From positions 8,429,151 through 8,493,150 of the forward strand of contig JANVCC010000076.1 of the NCBI GenBank assembly GCA_025345505.1: a DNA stretch of 64,000 nucleotides, read 5' to 3'. The notes below the pieces were generated by a model. That model had not been told where the DNA came from and did not search any database. It was given only the letters and a program-made list of their open reading frames with translations. Below are positions 10,617 to 23,466 of this stretch, one piece after another. Each line of letters starts with the position of its first letter. The first letter of the stretch is position 1. The position numbers were made by a program, and so were the translations under genes. The stretch comes from Todiramphus chloris collaris (lineage: Eukaryota; Chordata; Aves; Coraciiformes; Alcedinidae).

Positions 10617-10959
10617 TAATCTGTAGAGCTGGGATGAGAGTCTCTGCTCCAGAAGGGCTGATGGTAACACTCTCTACTGGGCATGACTTAGATGGTCTGG
10701 AATAAGAGGTGGATGATATCCTGGGTTCAGCTTGGGTTAATTATTACCAGCAGGTGCTGGCCTGGTGAGTGGGAGGGTCAGAGGCAGGATAAACAACTGA
10801 ACCAGGCAATGGGATGGTTGGTACCATACTGATGTCATGCCCCTGTGTAAGGGGAGGGCTGGCACAGGGAGGGGGTGCCTGTTTTCAGCTTGCTTCAGTG
10901 CAGCTGCAGGAGGGAAAGCTGGTGTCTCAGGCACAGGTAGAGCCTTCCTGGCTTCTACT
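10461..10959 (+). repeat. 499-bp dispersed duplicate, copy 1
   Basis: Aligns without gaps to 29059-29557 with 9 mismatches counted by eye (98.2% identity). The block spans a CR1 tail, a 97-bp spacer of unique appearance and the first 246 bp of an LTR. Identity drops sharply on both sides. Confidence 0.9.
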
Positions 10960-11180
10960 GGTAATACCAATGAAATCACAGATGATAGTACGGTTGTTTT
11001 CTTCTCTCTTTGTGTTGCTTTATTAAACTGTTCTTATTTCAACCCTTGGGGTCTCACTTTTTTTTTTCCTCATCCTGAGTCTCCTTCCCATCCCACAGCA
11101 GGGGTGTAGAGGGGTGGGAGGGAAGTGGTGGGTCAGGGGCTCTGTGGTGTTTAGCTGCCAGCAGAGGTTAAACCACGACA
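10714..11180 (+). mobile_element. solo endogenous retroviral LTR
   Basis: A 467-bp unit starts TGATATCCTGGGTTCAGC and ends GGTTAAACCACGACA, giving the TG...CA termini expected of an LTR. ATTAAA at 11022-11027 fits the polyadenylation signal, and the following sequence with a T run fits R/U5. Both ends resemble common avian ERV LTRs. No internal viral genes flank it, so it is a solo LTR. Flanks gtgga (left) and aagtc (right) do not form a target-site duplication, so the element is old or rearranged. Class not assigned. Confidence 0.75.
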
Positions 11181-11569
11181 AAGTCCAATTCCTGATTATT
11201 CTGACAGAAAAGCCAAATACGATCCTTTAGGCTTGTATATGAACACAAATATGGGCTAAAGAGCATAGCACAGATGGTGGGTAAAGTATCTTGTGTTGGG
11301 CATGGTTTAATCACTTGCCCAATTAGATTTAGGGTTGCTGCTTGTGAATTCAGGTGACTTCTATTGTTCACTTACTGGTAGGCATTAGGAAAGCTAGGTT
11401 CCTAGATTGGAGCAGAAGACTTCTTTGCTCTCTCCTGAGAGTTCTCTCTTGTGTTTGTCCCATAGTGCTTGTCCCAAGGATGGTGGGATGCAGTGGTGCA
11501 GCTCAGGTTGAGGTGTGGTCTCTGCATGTGCAGCACTTACTTTCCAGTTGGCTGTATGGGGTTTGGTTT

Positions 11570-11630
11570 TGGTTGCTTTGTGTTTTATTTCTGTCTGTGT
11601 TTTTTTTGTTTGTTGTTTTTCTACCTCCTT
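11570..11630 (+). repeat. T/G-rich low-complexity tract
   Basis: Runs of T interrupted by single G or GG (ggtttggttttggttgcttt and following). Similar tracts recur on the same strand through the gene. Confidence 0.6.
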
Positions 11631-12639
11631 CCTATTTATTTCTCTTAAGTAATCCTGAGCCACTGTGTCCAAAGAGGTGTGTTACATCCCTATGCTAGTG
11701 CAGGGGCAGCTGCACTTTCACTTCTTGAGGAGCCCTGTACTTGCTGGACAAGGAAGAGTAGGGGTGAGGAGCTCAGCTCTAGGGATGCTAAAGTCACAAA
11801 GGTTTTTCCAAAGGATTTTCATGTATGTTGAAGACTACCACTGAATCAGGAAGGGAGAAAAGCTGTCATGGGAGGTGTGGAATAAGCTAAGTGTCGCAGA
11901 GGCTTTTTTTGTTGTTGAGAGGAAAAAACTGCTGTGCAGAGACTAAAAGAGTCTGGTCTCCTTCCAAAGTCTGTAATCCCCACTTATAGGTGCAGAGGCT
12001 TGTGGAGGTGTGCAAGGGTTTGTGGAGGTGTGCTTGTACACTGCTCTTCTCTATACTCTAATTCACCTCTGGATCCTTGTTCGAACAAGTCCCAATTTCA
12101 TGTTGATTGTCTGTGTCCAGCCAGTCTGTTACTCCAAAACTTATCCCTTGCATCTCTTCTGAAGCCTCTGGTTAAGCTGTTTCCCATTGGCTTTGTCTCC
12201 TCTGCTTCCTTGCCAGGGATTCTTATCCTGCCAGCAAAGGTGTTTGATCTATAAACTCGTTATTCACTAACAGCTTTCACAAATACTTTTTTCTTGAAGA
12301 GCTGTATGTGCCCAGTATTCGTGGTGCCTGAGTCCCATCTGCCACAGGAGCTTTCCATCTCCAAAGCGTGACTGAGTAGAGGTGATTCAGCGCAACTCAC
12401 GACTCAGATATCTAAGGGGAGGGAGAAGCAGCCACCAGGAGGACAGGGCAGTAGAGGATTGCTGCGCTGCTGGAAGAAGCTGCTACCCTGTCAGTGGTTG
12501 AATAAGGGCTTGGAGTTGAGGCGTCTTAGAGTTTGTTCTTGCCTTCAGATGTCCTGCATGGCCAGCCCTGTGTTTGTCTGGCGTGGCAGAAAGGGATGTG
12601 TGTTCTCATCAACTTACAGTTAAAGGCAAGTCACCTTGA

Positions 12640-12968
12640 ATTGTAAAATTCTGAAAGAAGGTTGGAGACATGTAGGGTTGGTCTCTTCTCCCAAGGAACA
12701 AGGACAGGACAAGAGGAAACAGCCTCAAGTTGTGACAGGGGAGGTTTAGGTTGGACATGAGGAAAAATTTCTTCCGTGAAAAGGTTGTCAAGGCCTGTCC
12801 CAACCTGCCCAGGGAAGTGGTGGAATCTCTGTCCCTGGAGGATTTTCTAAGCCATGGAGATGTGGTGGTGAAGGACATGGTTTGGTGGTGACCTGGCAGT
12901 GCTGGGTTAATGGTTGGACTTGAAGGTCTTGAAGATCTTTTCCAACCTAAATGATTTTATGATTCTGG
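12640..12968 (+). repeat. CR1 LINE 3' fragment (lineage C), sense
   Basis: Contains 'ggtttaggttggacatgagg', 'gacctggcagtgctgggtta' and a tail 'gattttatgattctg'. About 330 bp. Confidence 0.85.
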
Positions 12969-13639
12969 TAACCAGAACTTTGATGTTTTACAGTGTTTGA
13001 AAATAGGGGGGGTGAGGAAAGTGGTGCGTCAAATTTGCTCATCCAGAAATCATTTTGACTAAAATTTCTTGAATTCCAAAGAAAGAGGTGGATTTTCAAG
13101 CTGCCAGCTATGCAGGATCTCATCACAGCTGGATTTGTCACTTCTCTACTGTTACTGGTTGTGGTTAAAATGAAAAGTGTAGAAGTTTTGATCTGAAACA
13201 TTGCCTTGCCAACATGGGAAAATAATGCATTTGTTTAGGGAAACATTCGTGTGATGTGCCAGTAGAGACAAGCTTGTTTCTGGCACTGTTGGAAAGCTTT
13301 GGATCGAAATGACATACCTCATGAACTAGCCTAGAATTTCTCTCAGCTTTAGCTTTTCTCTTTTTGCTCTCTAACTTGCTTTCAGTACAAATTCTGTACA
13401 AGTGGAGGAAGTAGATTTGAGTAAGAATATATTTTGTTTTATAAGTAACAGTTTAAAACAGCCTTTATGTTAGAAGGAGCACGTAGGGCTGTTGGCATAG
13501 AGTTAAGGGTGAGGGTGCTGCTGGTGAAAGCCTGCTGGGTAGGGTCAGTAGTGAAGGGTGCAGGAGATGCTCTTGCTTCTGTCACTTTTTGATTGTCTGC
13601 TGTTGGCTGATGTGGGCTGGGCTCTGAAGAAAGAGCTTG

Positions 13640-14000
13640 TAGACCTGGGGTTGTTCAGCCTGGAGAAGAGAAAGCTCCCGGAAGGCCTTTCAGTATCTGA
13701 AGGAAGCCTACAAGAAAGATGGGGACAGACTTTTTATCGGGGCCTGTTGAGCCAGGATGAGGGGTGATGGTTTTAAACTAAAAGAGGGAGACTGAGCTTG
13801 GAGAGAAAGAAGCAATTTTTTTTTTTTTTTTACACTGAGGGTGGTGAGAGCCTGGCCCAGGTTGCCCAGAGAGGTGGTCAATGCCCCATCCCTGGAACCA
13901 TTGCAGGTGAGGTTGGCCAGGGCTCTGAGCAACCTGCTCTAGCTGCAGCTGTCCCTGCTCCCTGCAGGGGAGTTGGACTGGGTGACCTTTAAAGCTCCCA
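13640..14000 (+). repeat. CR1 LINE 3' fragment (lineage A), sense
   Basis: Typical lineage-A text from 'ggggttgttcagcctggaga' to 'ggagttggactgggtgacct'. It is interrupted by a long T run at about 13817-13832 at a point where most copies have only a short A/T stretch. Its end lies less than 100 bp from the second CpG island. Confidence 0.85.
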
Positions 14001-14079
14001 ACACAAGGATCATGGAGAGATGACCCTATGAATACAAGGTGTTCCTTGCACCCATGGAACCACCAGGCCTGGCTGCCAC

Positions 14080-14900
14080 CACCGTGGGACAGTGCGGTGC
14101 CCTGCCGACGGCGGCAGAAGCACCAGGACATGGCTACACGGCACGGAGGGCCTCTCCCGCCCCCCCCCTCTCCCGCCCCCCCCCCTCCGTTCCCGCTCCG
14201 CCGCGGCCCCGCAGCGCCCCCTGCCGGTCGGCCCGGCGCAGGCACGGTGCCGCTCTTGGGTGCCTGTGGGATCGGATCTGGTGCCGCCGCCCCGCCGGGT
14301 CTCTCGCCTCTCGGCGGGAGCCGGTCCCCTTCCTCGTCCCCTCCGGAGGAGGAGGCGGCGGGGGAAGCCCGCTGCCCGGCGGGGCGGGGGGCAGGCCGGT
14401 GCCGCCCCCGCCAAGGGCTAACGCCGCCTCACCTCAGCCGCCCCGGGCGCGGCGGGAGGGGGGAGGAGGTGAAGCGCCGTCACTGCGGCGACTCCCGCGG
14501 CCGTTACCTAACCGGTGACATAACGCCCGCCCGCCCCTCCGCTTACGAAACGCCCGGGGCCGGGTTTGCAGACCCTGCGGGCCCCGTCCGGGCTGCGATG
14601 GCACCGGGCTCCCCGTTACTCCTTGGGCGTGGGGGTGCCCCGGCTCCTGCTCAGCCCTCCCGCCGGGCCGAGGAGGAGGAGGAGGATGAGGAGCCCTCCT
14701 CCCGAAGTTTCACCGGCAGTTCGCGGGGGTGAAGGGAAGGTGGGAGCCCTTGGCTCTCCCTGGGACTCGCCAGCCCGGGCCCGGCCTGGGTGGGACCGAG
14801 CCGGGATCGGGGGTGTGCGGCGACACCGGGGCTGGCAGTGCCAGCCCGTGCAGTGCCCGCAGGGGCTTCCTCTGCCTCCCCGGGCTGCCGGGGAGGAGAA
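14080..14900. promoter_or_regulatory. intragenic CpG island in intron 1
   Basis: About 800 bp of high GC with abundant CpG, including C runs at 14159-14187, a GC-rich core and CGTCAC, TTACG and GTTACC-type motifs at 14475-14550. It lies 12 kb downstream of exon 1 and 20 kb upstream of exon 2. Candidate roles are an alternative HSD17B12 promoter or the promoter of a noncoding transcript. Open frames through it in several phases are explained by base composition. No first exon could be tied to exon 2 by sequence alone. Confidence 0.65.
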
Positions 14901-16929
14901 AGTGCCTCCAGTTCCTCGCAGCTGAAATATTTAAGGAGACTCGATGGGAGCCCGGCTTCCATAGGAAAATCTGGGGAGTTTTCCACCAGGGAAAATCCCA
15001 CAAGTTTACAAGGGCTTGGAGTGAAATACGGAAGGCATCCGTGGTCATTTCTTTATTTGGAAATGGGAAGGGAAAGGCAGTAGTGATTCCGGAGCTTTTC
15101 CTTTGGTCTTTAATGCAAACAGTTTATTCCAAAACCAGCACCGATACAGATAAAACAGTCTGGGATTTCTGAATCACTTTAACATCAGAGTCTCCCTCAC
15201 GCTTGATGGTAATTTATCGAGGGCATTTCTCATGAGACTACCTTCCAAACTGATTAACTTGTGCATGTTAACATCATTCATCTCCTCCCCCCCCACCCTG
15301 ATGGATAGAAATACTCATTTAAAGCAAATGTGATTAAGAGTGTGGGATGGAAGGGACCTCTGTAGAACAATAATTACCTAATATTCTCATTTTAGGTAAA
15401 ACAATGTATGTATCTATTTTAGGGCCAGAAAACCCCAGAGTAGTCTTCAGATGGGCTCGGTTTCTAGTGCTGCATCGTTGTCTTTCAGCTCTAAGTGACC
15501 CCTTTTTGTGAATGGTAGCTTTTGCTCAATTGACGAGACTTGTCTGTTCTCCGTTCCTTCCGAAAATCTGCGGGCTAGAGGGTGCTGCTGAGCACTCACG
15601 AAATCTTCCTGACAATGCAGAGGAGAAGGACTTGTTCAAAAGGTGTGGTTCGAGCTTGTTGAAGTGTCTGAGAGCTGCAGTGCACAAACGCGAGATAATC
15701 GGATGACTTCCGATTTAAACAAAACTGTGGTTTCTAGTGCACAGGCTAGAATGTGAAATGTGGACTTAAAATACTGCTGAGCACCTCACACTTGTGGGCA
15801 GGGTATCTTTTGAAGAGTTTAATGTTTTTTCAGCAACTTCAGGTTGACTTTTTTTTTTGTATGAACCATCTTGTGCCTCATCATAATTAGGTAACTTCCA
15901 AAGACTCTAGAAATTTAAATCCTTCCTGTGCTGCTTTTTATGAGTTGCCTTTATAATATAAAGAATAAGGACTTGCCAGCTCCATCAGCTCCTATCTGTG
16001 CTTGCCTTTGCATCTTTTTAACTGTGCATTATCTACTAAATATTCTCCTAAAGGCACCATTGTCCCTGATGACACACAAGAAGTCATTTCCAGTGTGACT
16101 GCGAGGGCTCTGCTTTGGACAGAAAGAACAGTCCTATTTGGAGTGAGAGGTTGTAAAAGGTTTAGAGCCATTCCCAGAGTGGTATAAACATGCTCACCAG
16201 CTTCTCCTGGATGTTGGAGCATGTGCCAAATCATGCTTGAACACAGGGATACCCAGAGGGGTGTTTTCTTCTCTTCCTAGAAGCACTGCTTAAGCAGTTG
16301 GTTCAAGCAAGATTGAAGAAAGACTTAATTTCAAACTAGTGAGGAGGAGGGGAGGAAGAGTCATGTTTGATGTTGGTTTGTGTCTCGGGTAGCAACAGGC
16401 AGCTTTAAATGGTCTAGTCTGCTTTTTTTTTTCCCTTTTGTATTTGGGAACCGATGGCTTGGGCTGCCTGAAATTTTGGATCTTTCCATTTGGTGGGAAA
16501 TGAATCAGAACCTTTTACTAGAAGATACTATATAATCTCTAAATGAGAAGATAGCTCTTGCCACAATATATATGAATCTCAGGAGCCATCTAGGCTAATT
16601 AGTCTTCTAAGCCCTTCACATTTATTGTCTAAATCAAGTGCTGGAGACTTTCCCCTGTAGTGGTCACATTAGCTTCAGTCCACAAGCCACATGCGAATGT
16701 GATAAGGATATATGATAGGTTGACCTGCTCACTTAAAATTGTGGCTGTCCTGCGATCCTATTGTTCTGCAGCCTCAGGTGAGAAGCAGTGGGTGAATGGG
16801 AGCATCTCTTTCAGGCTCTCATGATACTGGTGAATGTTTCTCACCTCCATGTCTCATGTGACACATCTTACATTGTTGCTGTGCTCATCCTTTGTCTTGT
16901 AAAGCCACCAGGAACAGGCTGTGGGGACT

Positions 16930-17037
16930 TGTCCCATCTTCTGGCTCCTGAACAGCCTGATCTAGTTGAAGATGTTGGGGTTGGACTTGGTGGCCTTTAA
17001 AAGTCCCTTCCAACCCAAATCATTTTATGATTCTGTG
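16930..17037 (+). repeat. CR1 3' tail fragment, sense
   Basis: Only the terminal about 110 bp remain: 'cctgatctagttgaagatgt', 'ggcctttaaaagtcccttcc' and a tail 'ttttatgattctg'. Confidence 0.75.
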
Positions 17038-18866
17038 GCACAGAAGTGAGGCAGATGTATGCTTGCCCTCTTTCTTCCTGCTGTGTACTTGTTAAGGGGA
17101 CTGAGCTTGCTTTCAGTGGTTGTCCTGCCACTTTCACAAGGCCCTGTAAAATTCCCTGTGTGACGTGGTTTCAGGGCTTCAGGTGTGGAAGTCCCTGTGC
17201 TTGAACTTCCTGACTTTTGAGCAGATTCGTACAGGTTTGGGCATGAGTTTTGTCACCACTTCAGTAGTTCTGCAGAATCTTTATTTTTGTCCCTGGAGCA
17301 AAAACGAACTTCTCAGTGTACAGCTTGTTTTAACGTTGCTTCTAGCCAAAATGAATAAAATATCACTGGGTGTCTTCCTGCCTCGATTCCTGTTCTACTT
17401 CTGAGCAGTCAGGATCTCCAAGAGAGTTGAATTCCCTGTTCTGTTGAATGAAATCTCTCCAAGTCTCGCTGCTTTGCAGCCGGATGCCTTTTTCCCCAGA
17501 CAGCCTGTGGATGTTACAGATTCTACCTACGTCGGCTTCCCCCAGCTTGCGTTGGTGGGGGAGGAAGTAAATAGATTGTGTGGGTGGCGGGGAGGCAGAA
17601 CTTGACTGCTCCAAACAAGTAGTAAAGAGTTGTCAAGCTCTTCTACTTCTGTTGGTCTTGTGTGGTACGTGACATGATGAGGACTGATGAAGAAGGGAAG
17701 ATGTTTGAAAGATCCTAAACCAAAGCAAAGCCTTTTGTTGTGCTCTGATCCATATTTACACCAGCTCTCTCCTTATCTGTTACCTGCTGTAGGAGCCAGG
17801 GTGTAAAATTTGAAATGAGTGTTGATGCTACTTGTGCTGGCTGCAGGCTCTGTTACCTGTCCTAGGAAGCAAGATGTAAATTGACTCGTGCTCAAGCTGG
17901 TTCTTAAAAAATTTCAAAATAAATAATCTAAGCCTGGAACCTAATCAGGATGTTAATGTAGAGTTTAAATAAATTGTGTGGGCAAAAGTTTGGAAATACA
18001 AAACCCAGTCCATGTGTGAGTTGTTGTACATATGATACACACAGGAGAATTCCTCCTGAGCCCTAAAATGACCATGACTGATAAATGAGTGGTCCAAAGT
18101 AGGTAAGAGCTGCTGTGTATACTCCGTGTGTGTGTTCTACACAGGAATCCAACTCTGCATGGCAGTGGTTGATCTCGTGGATTTATTACTATATTTTGTC
18201 TGTGACCATGCATTCAAAATAGTAACTGTGTATTTTATTTTTATTTTATGGCCCTTCTGTGTCTTCCTCCCCCATTAGCCCCTGGAGGTCAGAAGTCAAA
18301 CAAAAGTAGCCTCTTGAGTAGTTCTGACTTCAGGAAAAACTGAGGATTCAATTCAGTGGAAATTCAGTGGAAAACTGATCAGTAACTTTGAATCTGTTCC
18401 ATGGGGGTCCATGTGGCTATTGCAAAATGTAATGGAGCCACAGATCCCAAGGCTGAAAAATCCCTTTTCTAATTTAAAAAATAATTTTAAAAAAGTCCCA
18501 GAACTTCTGGAACTCTTCTCACTTTTAGAATTTTTAGCAGTTGAGACAGTCGCGTAGCAGAAACGTGTCTTTAACGGTTGTCAGGTAGACACACAAGCTT
18601 TTTAGAGGCCCTCTAAGAACAGAAATAGCTTTGGGAAGATGTCGCATTAGTGTTGTGGGCTTTCCAAAGTCTCCACAAAAATTTCCGCTACAAAATGAAG
18701 AGGTCAGAAAATCCTTTTGCGGTGTTGTGTAACTGTGTCATATCCAGTACAGGAGTATTTGCTGATGGGGGGGTGTGTATATATAATTTGTTTATTTTTT
18801 TTCTCTTCATTTGTAAAATCTCACTGTTGATTGGAAGATAGAGCTTTAAAAAGGGGAGCTCCAGTG

Positions 18867-18922
18867 GGTAATAGGCTGGGGCAGAGAAGGGAAAGGTAAT
18901 AGGCTGGGGCAGAGAAGGATAA
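18867..18922 (+). repeat. 28-bp tandem duplication
   Basis: Two adjacent copies of a unit beginning ggtaataggctggggcagag, almost identical; the last bases differ (gggaaa versus ggataa). Confidence 0.85.
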
Positions 18923-19435
18923 GGTGGCACCGCAGAGTTACTGGGTATTTTGTAACGCAGTTGAACATGGCTTGGGCTCTTAAATGACAGGTTCTGGGAG
19001 AGCCCTTGCAGCTATTGCATCACTTGCCAAAAATAGCATCTTTACTGCATAAGGCAGCCTGTCTGCAGTGTGGATGGGCTTGAGAAATTGTTTCTTGTGA
19101 ATGATATTCAGTCATTTTTGCTTCTTGGCTAAGCAGGTTTTTAAGTCTAAATTTTCAGGCAGAATGAGAGGTTTTATTTTTCTCTCTCTCTCAGGGTGGA
19201 GTGAGTTTAAAGGAGGAGGTAAAAAAAAAAAAGCAGTGTCCACAGTTCTGTCTGCAGTATGATTCTAAAAATACATTTTTAAGCTTACTGAAATTACAGT
19301 TTAAAGACACTGATAAATATGTTCTTCTATTGTAAATGTCTGGGGAAGGGAAGAAAAAAACCAACCTTGTGTTGTGCAGCATGAGGTACTCTGCTCTTCT
19401 CATCAATCACTTAAAATTTAGGAGCGGTTTAGTGT

Positions 19436-19482
19436 TTGTTGGTTTTGTTGGTTTTGATTTTTTGTTTTGTTTTTGTTTTTTA
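19436..19482 (+). repeat. T/G-rich tract
   Basis: Tandem-like ggttttgtt units passing into T runs, about 50 bp. Confidence 0.6.
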
Positions 19483-20228
19483 ATGGCAATTGTACAAAGC
19501 AGGCAAAGAATAATGCTCAAGTAAATCCGTATTAAAACCCACAAACCCCAAATCCCTTCCCTTGAAATTAGAAGGTATGTTCTGTAGGGGTATGTTTTTT
19601 TAATTTTATTTTTCCCCTTTCTCTTGTTCTGAAATCTGAAGTCAAGATGTACCAGCAAGGGAGTGTGTTTGTATTCCAGTGGTGTTGCTGAACCAGACAG
19701 GTCTGCAGCACAGCGTTTTATTTTTAGACTCTAGGTTGCCATTTTTATCCCGTTTAAAAAAAAAAAAAAATTCATCAGTGTCTGGGTGACAGGCCATCAG
19801 TTTTTATAAATGTGTCAGACCGTGCTTCTTCCACCTCTCTCTCCTTCTCCTTTTATGTCCCACTGTATACATTGCTTTTTTGGGGGAGAGGGGGGAAGAA
19901 GGGTGTGGATTTTAATTCATGCATTAGATTTTTTCAATTCACAGCTCTTTAGCGTCACACAGTTCATTCATCTTCTGCGCTCAGCTGCTTACGCAGCTTT
20001 GCTTATTGTCTGCGGTGGGTGAACCGTTCCGGTGCACTGAGCCGAAGGCATGGGCAGGGGTGGAACGGGTTTGCTGCTGGGCTGATCGCCTCTGCTGCCC
20101 TCCCTGCTTACCCCCAAAATGCCCTGGTATGTCACTGCTGCGGAGAGTTTCTGTTGTGTGTGGGTTTTGGGGTGCTTGTCAGGTATAGAATTACTCCCGG
20201 GAGAAGCTGTTGAAGCACTATTACAGGG

Positions 20229-20671
20229 ACACCAATGATGTGAGGGGTGGAACCTCCCTGTTGTGAGGCCAGGCTGAGAGAGTTTGGGTTGTTTGGCCTG
20301 GAGAAGAGAAGGCTCTGGGGAGACCTTGTGGTCTTTGAGTGCTTCAAGGGACTTCTCAGGAAGATGGGGACAGACTTTTTGTCAGGGCCTGTTGTGACAG
20401 GACAAGGGGTGATGGTTTTAAACTCGGAGGTGAGATTTGGACTAGAGAGAAGGAAGAAATGTTTTATGCTGAGGGCAGTGAGACCCTGGCCCAGGTTGCC
20501 CAGAGAGGTGGTTGATGCCCCATCCCTGGAACCATTCCAGGTGAGGTTGGCCAGGGCTCTGAGCAACCTGCTCTAGCTGCAGCTGTCCCTGCACCCTGCA
20601 CGGGGGTTGGACTGGATGAGTTCGAAAGGTCCCTGCCAACCCAAACCATTCCTTGAGTCTATTCTATGATC
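20229..20671 (+). repeat. CR1 LINE 3' fragment (lineage A), sense
   Basis: From 'tgaggggtggaacctccctg' through 'gatggggacagactttttgt' to a tail 'tctattctatgatc'. About 440 bp. Confidence 0.85.
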
Positions 20672-20914
20672 TCTTTGCAATAAATGTGTAGGTCAGCTGA
20701 CTTCAAAAAAACAGAAGTAGGGACACCTCTTCTGGTCTGGGATCTTAAGAGGTGGTTAATCATGACAGCAGGCACTCAAAGCAATGTGGTTTGAGGATGG
20801 TGAGGCAGCAACTCTTGTCTGAATCTGTAGCACAAATTTCTCTTCATGGCAGGAGTGCCACATGTTAGAGCTGCTTTCTAGGGTGCTGGACTTCGGAACC
20901 TTCATAGTGCAGCT

Positions 20915-21035
20915 GCCTAGAAGATGTGTAGATGTGCTGAGGGACATGGTATAGTAGTGGACTTGGCAGTGTTGAGTTAATGTTGACTCGACCTTAAAGG
21001 TCTTATTCAACCTAAATGATTGTATGATTCTATGT
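20915..21035 (+). repeat. CR1 3' tail fragment (lineage C), sense
   Basis: About 120 bp with 'cttggcagtgttgagttaat' and a tail 'ttgtatgattctatg'. Confidence 0.75.
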
Positions 21036-22249
21036 GTGGAAAGCCTGAGGCTTTCATAAAGAGTGGCTCCTTGAAGACCCATCTAGGTTGTTAGTGAACT
21101 CAGTGTGGACTGCTGTCACCAGAGCAATTAGTACTGCTGCTGGCCCCTTCCTTTTGCCCCTGAACTTAAACATGGGGATCCTGGCATGGCAGTGATAGGA
21201 GCTTACTTTTTTGAGTTGACTCTTCACGGCTTTTGCAGGTGTTGGGGAAGAGTTGTGGTTTGTGGGAGGTGGCAACCAGGAGCAGCTTGCTGTTGGCTTA
21301 GCTTACACCCCAGGGGGACCTGCCTAGCAGGGCAATGGGTCGCATGATGGTCTAGCTGCCTATGTAGGGTTTTATCTGAATGATAGGAGACATAACATCT
21401 CAAAAGCTAAAAGAGGATGGAGAGAAACAAGTGAAAATACCAGTAGCTGAAGGTCTGAGTCAACTGTCCTGATTAGTTTTGATCTATGTATAACTTCTGA
21501 AGTCTTGGGAGCATTAGTACCCAAGATGTCTTGTTGGGGCAGGGCCAAACTTAAGTGTTATGAAAAGTAATGGTAGGTAAGAGCAATAAAATGGTTTGGA
21601 TGTGTGGTTACTGATACTTCAGAGGTTAGAGGTGGAGATTCAGTATGCTGACACTATATACACATGAGTTAAACATTCTTTAAGGGGAATAATGAATTGG
21701 ATTCTCATCATATTTGGTGAGGCACTCTAGATTGAGACCTTTGTGAGGAGGGTTCTCAGGTACAATCATGGACCTTTTGTGTATGTTATATACTGAGCAT
21801 GGGGTGTGATTTAACTTACGTCCCGAAGTGTGTATAATTAAAGTAGTTTATCCAAGATCCACTTATCAGTCATACTTCTGCTGCCTGAGACAGTGTAACA
21901 CTGTGTTTTTAATAGGGTTAAAACTTGGTTTTCCTTGTGCCCAGATAAGTAGCTGTCCTGATTTATAACATTGCTTCCTAAAAAGAGAACTTTCCTATGG
22001 TTTTCAAACCCTAGTATGCAAAGTGACCTTGTGGAAAGCAGTGTAGTGGTAGGTGGTGTTCCAGAAGAAATGAAGCAACCCATGTATTTCATTTTTTTAA
22101 TCTGTTTTGACTGTGACGAGTCTCAAACAATGTTGTTAAGAAGAGGTTAAGGATTGGTGTCTAGACCTAAAATGATTTATTGTTCTGAAGGATAATGATA
22201 TCCAGGTTGGATAAATGCTAGGTTAGCTAGAAAGCCCTGTTCTGTCCGT

Positions 22250-22316
22250 GTTGTGGTGTTTTTGTTTTGTTTCGATTGTTCTTGGGGGTTTGTTTGTTTT
22301 TTTTTTGTTTGTTTTA
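22250..22316 (+). repeat. T/G-rich tract
   Basis: tttttgttttgtttcgattg followed by gtttgtttg and T8-type runs; another member of the coding-strand T/G series. Confidence 0.6.
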
Positions 22317-22675
22317 ATGCTTTGAGTCCAAAGGTATTTCTTAGGTCCCTGGGAGGCCTGAAGGCTCCATATGGAGGCATCCAGTGATTCTGTGGACATG
22401 ACTTGTTTGAATGGGCTCATCAGTTGAAAGCTGGCAGGCTGTGTGATGGGAGAATGTACCCCTGAGTATCCATAACTCTCTTTCTTCTTGGAGATCATCA
22501 ATATGTCCTTCCCAGAGGATGGTTTTATCTTGGGTGCTGTGATCCTTGCTGCAGTCTTAGATACTAAATGTTCACAGCACCTCTGGCATGAGGTAGCGCT
22601 GGTGAGGGTGGTGAAGAAACATCCAAGCAGTTCTGAAGCTCAGGGTTTGTTGGAGCTGGAAGTTGAGAGGAAAAA

Positions 22676-23036
22676 TCCCAGAATCCCAGTGTGGTAGGGA
22701 TTGGAAGGCACCTCTGGAGATCACCTTGTCCAATCCCCTCTGCTCCAGCAGGGTCACCCAGAGCAGGGGGCCCAGGATCACATTGTCCAGGCAGGTTTGG
22801 AATCTCTCCAGAGAAGGAGACTCCACAGCCTCTCTGGGCAGCCACGGCCAGGCTCTGCCACCCTCACAGCAGAGAAGTTTTACCTCCTGTGCAGATGGAG
22901 CTTCCTGAGTTCCAGTTTGTGCCTGTTGCCCCTTGTCCTGTTGCTGGGAGCTACTGACAAGAGTCTGGCCCCATCCTCTTGCCCCCTGCCCTTTAGCTAT
23001 TGATCAGCATTGATCAGATCCCCTCTCAGTCTTTTC
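22676..23036 (-). repeat. CR1 LINE 3' fragment (lineage B), antisense
   Basis: Reversed CR1 3' end beginning 'cccagaatcccagtgtggta' and extending about 360 bp to 'ctgatcagatcccctctcag' near its inner limit. Confidence 0.85.
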
Positions 23037-23424
23037 CAGAACTGGTTTCTACAGTACCAGTCTCTGAGCCTTTCTGTGCTTCCCAGTTTGCCTATTTTTG
23101 GTGTATTGTTGACGCACTGAAATCCGACTCTGTAACTTGCATGCAAAATGAAGGTTTTAATTTTGGAGATAGGAAAGGAGCATGATTTTTCTAATAGATG
23201 GAATATATTTAGATCACTTTGGTATTTTAAATTTATTTAATTTTTTTAATTCTATTTGCTATTTGCAGTCTGGAGTCCAAAGAGAGTTTGATAGAGGCTC
23301 CTGTGAGAGGGTTGCCTGAATGTCTACGTTGTTATAACTATTAGACTTACCTGTTTAATAAATATCTAAAATAACATGAAAATGTAACAACTTCAGTGTA
23401 AAGGACGGAGTGATCTCTGTCAAA

Positions 23425-23466
23425 GTGATCTCCAGAGGTCCCTTCCAACCCCTACCATTCTGTGAT
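23425..23466 (+). repeat. minimal CR1 3' tail (lineage B), sense
   Basis: About 42 bp only: 'tgatctccagaggtcccttc' then 'ccattctgtgatc'. A severely 5'-truncated insertion. Confidence 0.6.

Noticed and set aside
14028..14732. 234-codon plus-strand frame in the second CpG island
   Set aside because: It starts in the unique sequence after a CR1 and is Pro/Ala/Arg-rich from base composition alone; no domain and no donor linking it to exon 2.
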